Below, piece after piece: positions 8,403 through 17,300 of a stretch of DNA of 64,000 nucleotides. Source of the stretch: Cyclobacteriaceae bacterium (GTDB lineage Bacteria > Bacteroidota > Bacteroidia > Cytophagales > Cyclobacteriaceae); the NCBI GenBank assembly GCA_020436085.1, contig JAGQYM010000021.1, positions 1 through 64,000 of the forward strand, read 5' to 3'. Position 1 is the stretch's first letter. Every line of letters begins with the position of its first letter. The notes below the pieces were generated by a model. That model had not been told where the DNA came from, did not search any database, and saw only the letters and a program-made list of their open reading frames with translations. The position numbers and the translations under genes were made by a program.

Positions 8403-9908
8403 ATGATGAGAAGAGGCCTTTGGCTTGCAGGGTTTTTTATGCTCGCTTTGAACGGAGCATTCGCACAAAGTTTTGTGGAGAGTGCGCTGCTATTTAGTCG
8501 CACGAATCCGGGTGGTAGCGCGCGAATCCAAGGACTTGGAGGAGCACAGGTAGCACTCGGTGGAGATTTTAGTAGCGCATTATCAAATCCTGCCGGATTG
8601 GGAATGTATAACAGGTCTGAATTCACGTTCAGTCCAGCATTCCGTCTTTCTACAACATCTGCCGACTACCTTGGTCAATCTACCAATGACTCAAAGTCGA
8701 CACTACACATTCCGGCTTTCAGTCTCACGTTTCACAACGACTATGATAAACTATCAGGATTTTTGAACGGAACGTTCGCGATTTCTTATTCCCGAATCAA
8801 TGACTTCAATCAAAATATCAAATATCAGGGGACTAATTCGAACAACTCTATCATTGACTATTTTTTGGAAGATGCAACAGGAGCAACTGTTTCACAATTT
8901 GGTTCCAACGGTTCATTAACCAACACTCCAACTCACCTGGCTTACGAGAATTACTTAATTGGCGACAGCACAGTTTGGGATCCTAATGCCAACCCCACTG
9001 CCTATTTCACCGATGTGCTGGGTGTTCCTTTTCAAGTAGAAGAAATCGAAAACCGCGGAGCGCAAAATCAATGGAGTTTTGCTTATGGAACGAACTATAA
9101 CGATAAACTCTTTCTCGGTGTCGGGCTTGGGATTACAACACTAAAGTACAGATCAAAAAAGGTTTACAAAGAGACTTTTGAAAATGAACCACTCTTCGAT
9201 CTCCGTCTCGAGGAAAATCTTGAAATCACAGGTTCCGGAATTAACGCAACAGTGGGTGCCACTTTCAGGCCCATAAATATGGTGCAGTTTGCCATTTCCG
9301 CCACCACACCTACCAGATACGAGCTATCCGATGCTTACACTGCGTTTATGCAAACAAATTGGGATAACTTTCAATATGACGCATCCACAATTCTAAATCA
9401 GGAGCAATATGCAAGTGAAGTGATTGCCTCTGATTACACACTAACAACGCCAGGACGAATTAATGCTGGCGCAACATTCTTCCTTAATAAATTCGGTTTT
9501 GTGACTGCGGATGTCGAACGAGTCAATTATGAAAATGCCAAGTATAGTTCTATTACTCAGGGTATATCATTTGACTTAGATAATGAAGACATTCAAAATC
9601 TCTACAAAACGGTTTACAATTTTCGAGGCGGGATTGAATTTCGCCATCAAAACCTGAGAGCTCGCGCAGGCTATGCCTACATGCCCTCCCCTTTCAAAGC
9701 CGATCAAAATGGTGTAACCGAATCAATTCAGAGAATCACTTTAGGTGCGGGCTATCGAGTGAGCAACGCCTACATCGACCTTGCGATCGTCCATACGTCA
9801 GGGAACAGATCATATCGACCCTACTCTGTCAATTCACCAAACAGTCCGCTTGTCACCTACAAGCCACAGAGCACTAACATTATGTTTACCGTTGGACTAC
9901 CCTTCTGA
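8403..9908 (+). CDS. FadL/OmpP1-type outer-membrane beta-barrel protein
   Basis: The 501-residue product has a signal peptide (LWLAGFFMLALNGAFAQ) followed by SALLFSRTNPGGSARIQGLGGAQVALGGD and SSALSNPAGLG. This is the hallmark start of the OmpP1/FadL/TodX family in Bacteroidota, including proteins often labelled hemin receptor. The rest is built of alternating amphipathic strands rich in aromatic residues, and it ends with a strand finishing in 'F-T-V-G-L-P-F' that carries the terminal aromatic recognised by the BAM complex. FadL relatives are passive channels for hydrophobic compounds. The cargo here is unknown. The last 12 bp overlap the 3' end of aroK on the other strand. Confidence 0.85.
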   Translation: MMRRGLWLAGFFMLALNGAFAQSFVESALLFSRTNPGGSARIQGLGGAQVALGGDFSSALSNPAGLGMYNRSEFTFSPAFRLSTTSADYLGQSTNDSKSTLHIPAFSLTFHNDYDKLSGFLNGTFAISYSRINDFNQNIKYQGTNSNNSIIDYFLEDATGATVSQFGSNGSLTNTPTHLAYENYLIGDSTVWDPNANPTAYFTDVLGVPFQVEEIENRGAQNQWSFAYGTNYNDKLFLGVGLGITTLKYRSKKVYKETFENEPLFDLRLEENLEITGSGINATVGATFRPINMVQFAISATTPTRYELSDAYTAFMQTNWDNFQYDASTILNQEQYASEVIASDYTLTTPGRINAGATFFLNKFGFVTADVERVNYENAKYSSITQGISFDLDNEDIQNLYKTVYNFRGGIEFRHQNLRARAGYAYMPSPFKADQNGVTESIQRITLGAGYRVSNAYIDLAIVHTSGNRSYRPYSVNSPNSPLVTYKPQSTNIMFTVGLPF

Positions 9909-10412
9909 TTTTAGTATTACTTCAGCAATGATTTGAGGTGACAGATCACTTTCCGCCAAGGTTACAGTGGCTTTGCTGTAAAAGTGAATACGTTGTGTAC
10001 GCATGTGTTGGATCCGTGGCGAAATCGTCTCTTTGGTTTCTCCAGCAAAGAGAGGTCGCTTTGCCATTTCCGTTTTTAACATTCTGTCTGCGATCGCATC
10101 AACGGAAGTGTCCAGAAAAACACTGAGCCCAGCTTGATTGATTAATTCAATGTTGTTGAGAAAACATGGCGTTCCTCCTCCGGTAGCCATCACAAAATCT
10201 CCCCGCATCTCGCAACATTTCTTCAGGTAGCTCTGCTCAAGTTGCCTGAATTGTGACTCGCCTGCCGTTGCGAAAATATGAGTCACGGACTTGCCTTCAC
10301 CCTTTTCAATTTCAGCATCAAGATCAATGAAGGGCCGCTTCAGCTGGTTCGCCACTTTTATTCCCAACGTGGTTTTACCACATCCCGGCAGACCTATGAA
10401 AAAAACTTTCAT
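9897..10412 (-). CDS. aroK: Shikimate kinase
   Basis: The enzyme phosphorylates shikimate to shikimate 3-phosphate in aromatic amino acid biosynthesis. The 171-residue length is typical. The Walker A motif GLPGCGKTT occupies residues 7-15. Shikimate-binding residues are visible as DLD (Asp32), the F-R pair at 55-56 and the GGG triplet at 78-80. The lid region contains RPLF. The gene lies 27 bp after the DoxX-like gene on the same strand and probably belongs to a DUF1599-DoxX-aroK unit. Its 3' end overlaps the outer-membrane protein gene by 12 bp in a convergent arrangement. Confidence 0.97.
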   Translation of the reverse strand: MKVFFIGLPGCGKTTLGIKVANQLKRPFIDLDAEIEKGEGKSVTHIFATAGESQFRQLEQSYLKKCCEMRGDFVMATGGGTPCFLNNIELINQAGLSVFLDTSVDAIADRMLKTEMAKRPLFAGETKETISPRIQHMRTQRIHFYSKATVTLAESDLSPQIIAEVILKSEG

Positions 10413-10439
10413 AAACTGATATTCGTTGGCAAAAGTCTC

Positions 10440-11552
10440 TCAGCGCACCAACTCCAAAACTTCACTAGCAGTCGGTGTATCATTATGATGCCAGTTGCCC
10501 AGCACCAAGCCATTTTTCCAAAGTGCAATACCGGGATTAGAGCGCAAGATTGTCTTCAATACAGTGGCGTCTGCATAGTAATAGGGAACTGCAAGTTGGT
10601 GCTCATGACGGAACGCTTCCATTTGTTCTGCACCAGAAGAGGTAAGAACAAAGCAATCCACCTTTCCCTCCAATTCTTTTGTCAGACTTCTAATCGCATC
10701 AATATTGTCAACGGATGCTTTCGCAACATCATACATCACGATCATCAGTTTGTTGCCAGCAAAAGTGTACTGCGTCATATCTTCTCCTTCAGGGCTTGTT
10801 ACTAAGTAATCGGTAATCTTTGGTGTGATCTTGTCCTCGTTCAACACGCGCGAAGAAACATACCTGTATCCTTCATCAGCTGAAAGGAACTGTTGTGACG
10901 CCACCTCTTCTCCATCCTTATCAAAAAGATATTCTATGATGGGTTGTTCTTCTGGAATCATTTGTTGGGGAATCAGATTCCCGGCTTTGTAAGCGCGGAA
11001 ATCAATGAAAGGCAGGTGACGAACTGCATACACTCCTAAAAACAAACTAGTCAGCACAACTGCACCAATAACAGTGTGCCCCTGCATTGTTCGCAGTGGA
11101 GATTGATAATTTTTTCGATACCAAAAAAGGTGCAGGACAAACACCATCAGAATTATGTCCTTGTAAAAGGATTCCCACGGTGTCAGTTTAATGGCATCAC
11201 CAAAGCACCCACAGTCTGTAACCTTGTTGAAATATGCAGAATAAAAAGTGAGGAAAGTAAAGAACACCATCAGGCCAAGCATTACCCACATTGTGATATT
11301 CATTCTATAGTACAACAGCACGGCAAATCCCAGCGCAACTTCCAGCACGATAAGTATCATTCCTATTTCCAACGCCCATGGGATGAAAATATGAAAGAAT
11401 GATCCGAAGTCCATGGCGAAGACCTCAAAGTATTCCTCCATTTTGATTTGTGTGCCAACGGGATCATTCAACTTTATCAAACCGGAAAAGATGAATAGTC
11501 CACCCACAAAAATTCTTGAAAACAGATCGATATATTTTCTCACGTTACCCAT
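10440..11552 (-). CDS. DoxX-type membrane protein with thioredoxin-like tail (BT_3928-like family)
   Basis: The 370-residue product has an N-terminal DoxX-like four-helix membrane domain (about residues 1-140; SRIFVGGLFIFSGLIKLNDP, then YFEVFAMDF and a VTDCGCFGDAI loop). A fifth hydrophobic segment follows at about 160-180. The C-terminal half (about 235-370) looks like a thioredoxin fold without a CxxC: NKLMIVMYDV, DCFVLTSSGA, VPYYYADATVLKTILRSNPGIALW. NCBI models call such proteins the BT_3928 family. DoxX relatives are linked to quinone or thiol redox processes, so an envelope redox role is possible but not shown. The start overlaps the end of the DUF1599 gene by 8 bp, suggesting translational coupling. 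Confidence 0.8.
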   Translation of the reverse strand: MGNVRKYIDLFSRIFVGGLFIFSGLIKLNDPVGTQIKMEEYFEVFAMDFGSFFHIFIPWALEIGMILIVLEVALGFAVLLYYRMNITMWVMLGLMVFFTFLTFYSAYFNKVTDCGCFGDAIKLTPWESFYKDIILMVFVLHLFWYRKNYQSPLRTMQGHTVIGAVVLTSLFLGVYAVRHLPFIDFRAYKAGNLIPQQMIPEEQPIIEYLFDKDGEEVASQQFLSADEGYRYVSSRVLNEDKITPKITDYLVTSPEGEDMTQYTFAGNKLMIVMYDVAKASVDNIDAIRSLTKELEGKVDCFVLTSSGAEQMEAFRHEHQLAVPYYYADATVLKTILRSNPGIALWKNGLVLGNWHHNDTPTASEVLELVR

Positions 11553-12096
11553 TAGCGTTTCCCTTCAATTTAATCAATGCAAAAACTGAATAGTTGATCA
11601 TGTCTTGATAATTTGCTCTAACACCTTCACTCACAAGAGTCTTTCCTGCGTTGTCTTCAATTTGCTTCACACGCAATAGTTTCATCAATATTATGTCAGT
11701 AATGGAACTTACTCGCATATCTCTCCACGCTTCTCCATAGTCGTGGTTCTTGTTTTGCAACAACTCAAAAGTGTCGTCAACCGCCTTGTCATATAACGGC
11801 TCCAGTTCATCAAACTTCATTTCAAGCTTTGTCTCGTTGTCTAGCTGCATCTGAATCATCGCGATGATACAGTAGTTGATAATCCCCACAAACTCATCAG
11901 TGATATTATCCTCCACCTTCTGTGATCCCTTTTCCTGAATACTCCTTATTCGTTGAGCCTTTATAAAAATTTGATCGGTAATGGAAGAGAGTCTTAACAC
12001 ACGCCAGGCTGTACCATAGTCTTGAGTCTTCTTAGCAAACAGTGTTTTGCACGAGGATATAACCTGTTTATATTCGGTGGCGGTTTGTTCAATCAT
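11545..12096 (-). CDS. DUF1599 protein with duplicated domain
   Basis: The 183-residue product contains two DUF1599 units: the first carries KTQDYGTAWRVLRLSSITDQ and the second NHDYGEAWRDMRVSSITDI. Each unit is all-helical with a conserved D-Y-G-x-A-W-R motif. The family is widespread in Bacteroidota and its function is unknown; the helical DYG-x-A-W signature recalls nucleotide-pyrophosphohydrolase-like folds, but that is only an impression. The ATG at 12096 was chosen over an upstream TTG at 12108. This start codon abuts the divergent folP ATG, forming CATATG. The gene leads the DUF1599-DoxX-aroK unit. Confidence 0.85.
   Translation of the reverse strand: MIEQTATEYKQVISSCKTLFAKKTQDYGTAWRVLRLSSITDQIFIKAQRIRSIQEKGSQKVEDNITDEFVGIINYCIIAMIQMQLDNETKLEMKFDELEPLYDKAVDDTFELLQNKNHDYGEAWRDMRVSSITDIILMKLLRVKQIEDNAGKTLVSEGVRANYQDMINYSVFALIKLKGNANG
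12046..12076 (+). promoter_or_regulatory. Promoter for folP, inside the DUF1599 coding region
   Basis: TTTG (12046-12049), exactly 19 bases, then TATATTCG (12069-12076) fits the Bacteroidota consensus TTTG-N19-TAnnTTTG with one mismatch. Transcription would begin near 12083, 14 bases before the folP ATG. The promoter lies within the first 51 bp of the opposite-strand DUF1599 gene. Confidence 0.6.
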
Positions 12097-12951
12097 ATGG
12101 CTGTGCAAAATAAAGTAAAATCATCTAACAAAACACTCAAGATAAACGGACGGTTGATAACGTTTGATACACCCAAACTGATGGGCATCCTCAACGTTAC
12201 CCCTGACAGCTTTTATGATGGAGGAAAAAACACAACCGAGAGCGCTATTCTTCATCGTGTTGAAAAAATGATTGGCGAGGGAGCCCATTTTATAGACGTA
12301 GGTGGATACTCTTCACGGCCTGATGCCGCAGATATTCCGGTCGAGGAAGAATTAAAGAGAGCTATTCCGGTTGTAAAGTCTATCGCCCAGAAGTTTCCCG
12401 AAGTCGTCATTTCAATAGATACTTTTCGAAGCGAAGTTGCGCGCCAGGCTTTAGAATCAGGGGCAGCCATGATTAATGATATTTCGGCTGGCGAACTGGA
12501 CGAGGAAATGTTTCCACTGGTCGCACGTGCGAAGATCCCCTATGTAATGATGCACATGCGAGGCACACCGCAAACCATGAGAACTTTAAATCAGTATGAG
12601 AATTTAACAAAAGAAGTAACGGAATACTTCATCAAAAAGCTCGATCAACTGAAATCACTTAAGGTGACGGATGTTGTGATTGACCCCGGCTTTGGCTTTG
12701 CAAAAGGGCCGACTCAAAATTTTGAACTTCTTCGCAATCTTGGCCATCTGCGTCTTTTGGAAAAGCCGATGCTTATTGGTCTGTCGAGAAAATCGATGAT
12801 CTGGCGAACTCTCGAAATCACTCCAGAAAACGCACTCAACGGTACAACAGTTTTAAATACCATTGCGTTACTAAAAGGAGCCGACATACTACGTATTCAT
12901 GACGTTAAAGAAGCGGCAGAGGCCATTAAATTGACTAACTTTGTAAGGTGA
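12097..12951 (+). CDS. folP: Dihydropteroate synthase
   Basis: The enzyme condenses p-aminobenzoate with dihydropterin pyrophosphate in folate synthesis and is the sulfonamide target. The start at 12097 gives 284 residues, the usual size; an upstream TTG-initiated extension to 12022 is rejected because a good promoter lies within it. The family signatures are clear: GILNVTPDSFYDGG near residue 30, then FIDVGGYSSRPDA, ISIDTFRSEVA, MINDISAG, VMMHMRGTPQ, VIDPGFGFAK and IGLSRKSM. The TIM-barrel core is complete. The stop overlaps the cdaA GTG start (GTGA), so the two are translationally coupled, a frequent pairing in Bacteroidota. Confidence 0.97.
   Translation: MAVQNKVKSSNKTLKINGRLITFDTPKLMGILNVTPDSFYDGGKNTTESAILHRVEKMIGEGAHFIDVGGYSSRPDAADIPVEEELKRAIPVVKSIAQKFPEVVISIDTFRSEVARQALESGAAMINDISAGELDEEMFPLVARAKIPYVMMHMRGTPQTMRTLNQYENLTKEVTEYFIKKLDQLKSLKVTDVVIDPGFGFAKGPTQNFELLRNLGHLRLLEKPMLIGLSRKSMIWRTLEITPENALNGTTVLNTIALLKGADILRIHDVKEAAEAIKLTNFVR
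12106..12132 (-). promoter_or_regulatory. Possible promoter for DUF1599-DoxX-aroK, inside folP
   Basis: On the minus strand TTTG (12132-12129) and TATTTTG (12112-12106) are separated by 16 bases, shorter than the usual spacing. The -7 box would end 9 bases before the DUF1599 ATG. The only upstream room is inside the folP coding region, so a promoter is expected here even though the match is weak. Confidence 0.35.
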
Positions 12952-13811
12952 TTTTAGCGCTTAAAATCGGTTTTCTCGAAGTCACCTGGGTGGACTTCAT
13001 CGACATCGGTCTTGTTGCGGTATTGCTATATCAGGTTTACAAACTAATTCGCGGAAGTATCGCGGTCAACATTTTCCTTGGCATTCTTGCACTCTACCTG
13101 GTTTACCTAATTGTGCGCGCTGCGCAGATGGAACTTTTGACAACTATTCTTGGTCAGTTCATGGGTGTCGGTGTGTTAGCCACTATCATTCTATTCCAAC
13201 AGGAAATTCGAAAATTTCTTCTGGTGATTGGACGAAGTACAGAAGTCAATCGCGACACGCTAATTAAGTCATTTACTAATTGGCGTACACAACATGAAGA
13301 CGATTTCGATATTCAGGAAGTAATTGAAGCTGCAAAAACATTGAAGGCTACTCGAACAGGCGCACTTGTAGTTTTCTCTCGCGACTCAGAGCTGAAGTTT
13401 TATGTGGAAACAGGCGACCCTTTGAACTCAGTAGTGTCCAGACGTTTGTTGCTTTCCATTTTTAATAAGAACAGCCCACTACATGATGGTGCAGTAATTA
13501 TTCACAAGGGAAAGATTAAGGCAGCACGGTGTGTGCTTCCTGTCAGCGAAAATGATCACCTTCCTCCTCACTTTGGTTTAAGACATCGGTCAGCTATTGG
13601 GATGTCGGAAAGCACTGACACATTGATCATGGCAATATCTGAGGAAACAGGTCGATTGATACTCGCCAGAAATGGGGCTTATATCAAAGGGCTTAAGTTG
13701 AAACAGGTGGAGCAGAAGATACTGGAATACCTTCACGATGAGGAACCAAAAGATTGGTCTGCGATAAAGATCGAGCCGGAAAGTCAGCCAAGCGAACAAC
13801 AGGAGGCTTAG
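12948..13811 (+). CDS. cdaA: Diadenylate cyclase CdaA
   Basis: The enzyme makes the second messenger cyclic di-AMP from two ATP. Three membrane helices occupy about residues 17-84 of the 287-residue protein. The DAC domain follows, with DGA at 180-182 (SPLHDGAVII) and RHR at 212-214 (GLRHRSAIG), the paired motifs that bind ATP and metal. The start is GTG at 12948, overlapping the folP stop by four bases; no later start would keep the membrane region. The C-terminal tail is acidic and polar. No c-di-AMP phosphodiesterase or CdaR-like regulator is visible in the window. Function is confidently assigned from intact motifs. Confidence 0.95.
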   Translation: MILALKIGFLEVTWVDFIDIGLVAVLLYQVYKLIRGSIAVNIFLGILALYLVYLIVRAAQMELLTTILGQFMGVGVLATIILFQQEIRKFLLVIGRSTEVNRDTLIKSFTNWRTQHEDDFDIQEVIEAAKTLKATRTGALVVFSRDSELKFYVETGDPLNSVVSRRLLLSIFNKNSPLHDGAVIIHKGKIKAARCVLPVSENDHLPPHFGLRHRSAIGMSESTDTLIMAISEETGRLILARNGAYIKGLKLKQVEQKILEYLHDEEPKDWSAIKIEPESQPSEQQEA

Positions 13812-13823
13812 AAATTAACATCA

Positions 13824-14309
13824 ATGTTTCTCGAGAAGCAATTTCTTATCGCGAATAAGTGGCTGCGATTCAGTATTGCATCTGTGCTGGTAGCCAGCAC
13901 ACTTTTTTTGATCTGGTCTATTCTAAATTCTCCAAATGCAAATGCTCATACACTTTACATTCTGACCCTGACAGTTAATCTCGTTTTGCTGGCGCTAGTA
14001 TTTGTATCGATGGATACTGTGATCAATAGCCATGGAGTAACAGTCTTTTCAAAACCATGGCTTCTAAAAAAGAAATTCAGTTGGAGCGAGGTGAATCACA
14101 TTGAAGTTCGAAAAATTATTCCCACTCAAGAGTTCGGATACGCGACTGGTCCAGGTATCCTCTTTGGTTACAAGACGAAAACTGGTTATGTTATCAAAGG
14201 GGACGATGCCATGGTACTCGAAACCAAAAACAACGGTCGAATAGTTGTTGGAACTCAAAAACCAAAGAGTGTTTATCAATTTCTTAAAAGTCTAAAAAAG
14301 ACCGTATGA
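13824..14309 (+). CDS. Small membrane protein with PH-like C-terminal domain
   Basis: The 161-residue product has two membrane helices at about residues 17-33 and 43-63. A cytoplasmic beta-rich domain follows (residues 65-161: FSWSEVNHIEVRKI, GPGILFGYKTKTGYVI, RIVVGTQKPKSVYQFL). The pattern of a strand carrying S-W-S-E-V and a final 'T-x-x-P-x-x-x-x-x-F-L' helix resembles bacterial pleckstrin-homology (bPH) domains. Function is unknown. The gene begins 12 bp after cdaA, and its stop overlaps the start of the WD40-caspase gene (ATGA), so it is probably translated together with it. Confidence 0.65.
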   Translation: MFLEKQFLIANKWLRFSIASVLVASTLFLIWSILNSPNANAHTLYILTLTVNLVLLALVFVSMDTVINSHGVTVFSKPWLLKKKFSWSEVNHIEVRKIIPTQEFGYATGPGILFGYKTKTGYVIKGDDAMVLETKNNGRIVVGTQKPKSVYQFLKSLKKTV

Positions 14310-17300
14310 AATCAGGACTGCTTATAATGTTGTGTACGATGGCCGCTTTGATCGTGTCAAAAGCCCAGTCGATCGAAACCGTAATTCAAAAAGGCCACGA
14401 ACTCACTGTGCTCACTGTGGCTAACAGTCCTGATAGTAATCTTGTAGCTACTGGTAGCAGAGACAAGTCTGCAAAACTCTGGGAACTTTCGACCGGTCGC
14501 GAAGTAAGAAGTTTTCTTGGTCATGAAGGCAGCATCAATTGCATCGACTTTACATCGGACGGCAAGCTTATGATCACCAGCAGTGGCGACCAAACTGCGA
14601 AGATTTGGGAAGTAGCCACCGGAAAGGAAATTTTCACCACCCCAAAAGCGTTCAAAATTCTTACAGCCGCCAAATTCAGTCCTGATGACAAGCTTTTTGT
14701 CGTGGGTGGCTATCCCAATGAAGCTGAGGTATGGGACTTACAATCGAAGACTGTCATCAAAACGATTAAAGTCAATGCCGATCAGGGACTTGGTTATGGC
14801 ATCAATTTTAATTTCTCAAGCGATGGAAAATGGTTTGCTATCGGTGAAGATAATAGGACGGCCAACGTTTATGACGCAAAAACCTGGGAGCTAAAATATA
14901 CTTTCAATCAAAAAGAAGGATGGTGTGGAGGATGCGCTACGTGGGTTGATTTCTCCTCCGACAATCAAAAGCTACTTGTGGCTTCAAATAAAACAGTTCT
15001 TAAGCTCTATGACCTAAGAAATGGCGAGTTGATCAGAACTTTCGGAGAAGAGATGGAGGATATTGTGAGCACCGGCTTCTCACCGAATGACCAGCAGGTG
15101 ATGATAATCACCAAGGAAAATATAATACTGTGGGAAACGCGCACTGGAGAAGAACTATCAAAAACCAAACCCATTGAAGACGCTGAAATTAATGAAGGTA
15201 CGTTTTCAAAAAATGGAAAGACCATACTGCTGGCTTGCAACAACAACGAAGTATACGAGTGGAGTCCTTCAACTGAGAAAATTCAACAAACACTAACCGG
15301 GTTGCTCAATCAAAGAGACAAAGGCGGGATCACGTATGATCCGAATTTCTATTGGGAACAATACATCGCTAAATATATTCGATTTAAGAATGATTTAATC
15401 CTCTCGCACGATGGCAAAGAATTAATCAAAGGAAAATTCGGCACTAAAGTAAAACGCTGGGACATTGCTTCAGGAAAAACAACAATGGAATACAACGGTC
15501 ACGAAAAGGCAACATTGTGTTATGATCTTTCAAAAGATGGAAAGCGAATGGTGACGGGAGGTGGTGATGGGCATATCATACTTTGGGATGTGGCAACGGG
15601 AGATACAATCAAAGTAATCAAGTCTTATCGCGAGCCAGTTTTCGCGGTACAGTTTAGTAAAGATGAAAAGCAAGTTGCGTCATCATCGTGGGACGCTTCT
15701 TTCAAAGTCCATGACCTAGCGACCGGGGAAAGAATTAACTACATAAATCTTCAGAATAACTCGGCCTACAATTTCAAGTACCACCCCAACGGGCTCTATG
15801 TTTTTCTCGCCAAACTTGACTTTTCATTGCAATTGATCGAATTGGACACGCACAAACCAGCCCGTGATTTCATCGGTCACAGTGATGTAATCTCTTCGCT
15901 GGCACTAAGCCCGGATGGTAAACTATTGATGAGCACAAGTTGGGATGGTTCCGTCAGAATTTGGGATATCGCAACTGGACTTATGACAGCAAAGTTCAAA
16001 GGTCACAGAGGACCTGTTCACACCGCTATTTTTAGCGCTGACGGGCAGTCTATTTATTCTGCGGGTGCCGACCGTGTCATCAGAGTTTGGAACAGTGCGA
16101 CAGGAGAAGAGGTAAAGAAATTTGAAGGACACAATGCAGAAATCACTTCATTGCTTTTGGGCAAAGACAATAAAATGCTGATCAGTCATAGCCTTGATGG
16201 CGTTACAAAGTTTTGGGATTTAAATACTGGCAAAGAATTTTTTGAACACATACACTTTGGGAGCAACGAGTGGATGATAAAAAACCCTGATGGCTATTTT
16301 AACGGAACTGATGAAGCCCGAAAATACATACACTTCGTAAATGGAATCAAAACGTATTCCGTTGATCAGTTTTTCAACGAATTTTACAGACCTGACCTAC
16401 TTCCAAAAATTTTCCAAAGTAGAGGTGACATTAACGAACTGAAGGGAATAAGAAGCAAACTTCAAAACAGTCCGCCACCTACAGTTAAGGTCGCGGCACT
16501 TCCTGGTAACTCACCAACAGTAGCTGAAATTTTCATTCGAGTCACAGACAATGGAGGTGGAATTGGCGAGGTTAAGTTATTCCACAACGGAAAAAACATT
16601 TCTCTGGAAAAAGGAACATCTGGGAAAAGTGGAACAGAAAACTTTAAACAGACAGTAAACTTAACCGGTGGAACAAACACATTTTCTGCCACAGCCATGA
16701 ATAAAGACCGGGTTGAGTCCGAACCTGGAACTGCCGAACTATTTTCTGAAAGCTCATCGAAGAGTAGCACGTGTTACATTGTAGCCGTTGGCATCAACGA
16801 GTATAAGAATCCAAAGATGACACTCAACTATGCTCGTCCAGATGCAGAGTCTTTCACGGGCCTTATAGACAATAATAGTGAGGCACTATTTAAAGACATC
16901 AAGCTCTTTACACTTTATGATGAGAAAGCCTCCAAGGCAAATATTTTGCAACTGCTGGATGACCTGACACAGAAAGTACATCAGGAAGACGTTTTTATAT
17001 TCTATTATGCAGGCCACGGCAGCATGGTTGACAATCAATTCTATTTTATTCCCACCGAAAGCTTGCGACTATACGATCAAAGCTCACTAAAAAAAGAAGC
17101 TATTGATGCAACTACCCTTCAGGACAAGTTGAGGAACATCAAAGCGCTAAAGCAACTTATTGTAATGGATGCGTGTCAATCAGGCGGATCTGTTGAATTG
17201 TTAGCGACCCGAGGTGCGGCTGAGGAAAAAGCAATTGCCCAATTATCACGTAGCGCGGGTATTCACGTAATGGCAAGTGCTGGCAGCGAACAGTTTGCAA

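Noticed and set aside
10278-10805. 175-codon open frame on the plus strand
   Set aside because: It is antisense to aroK and the DoxX-like gene, both recognised with intact motifs.
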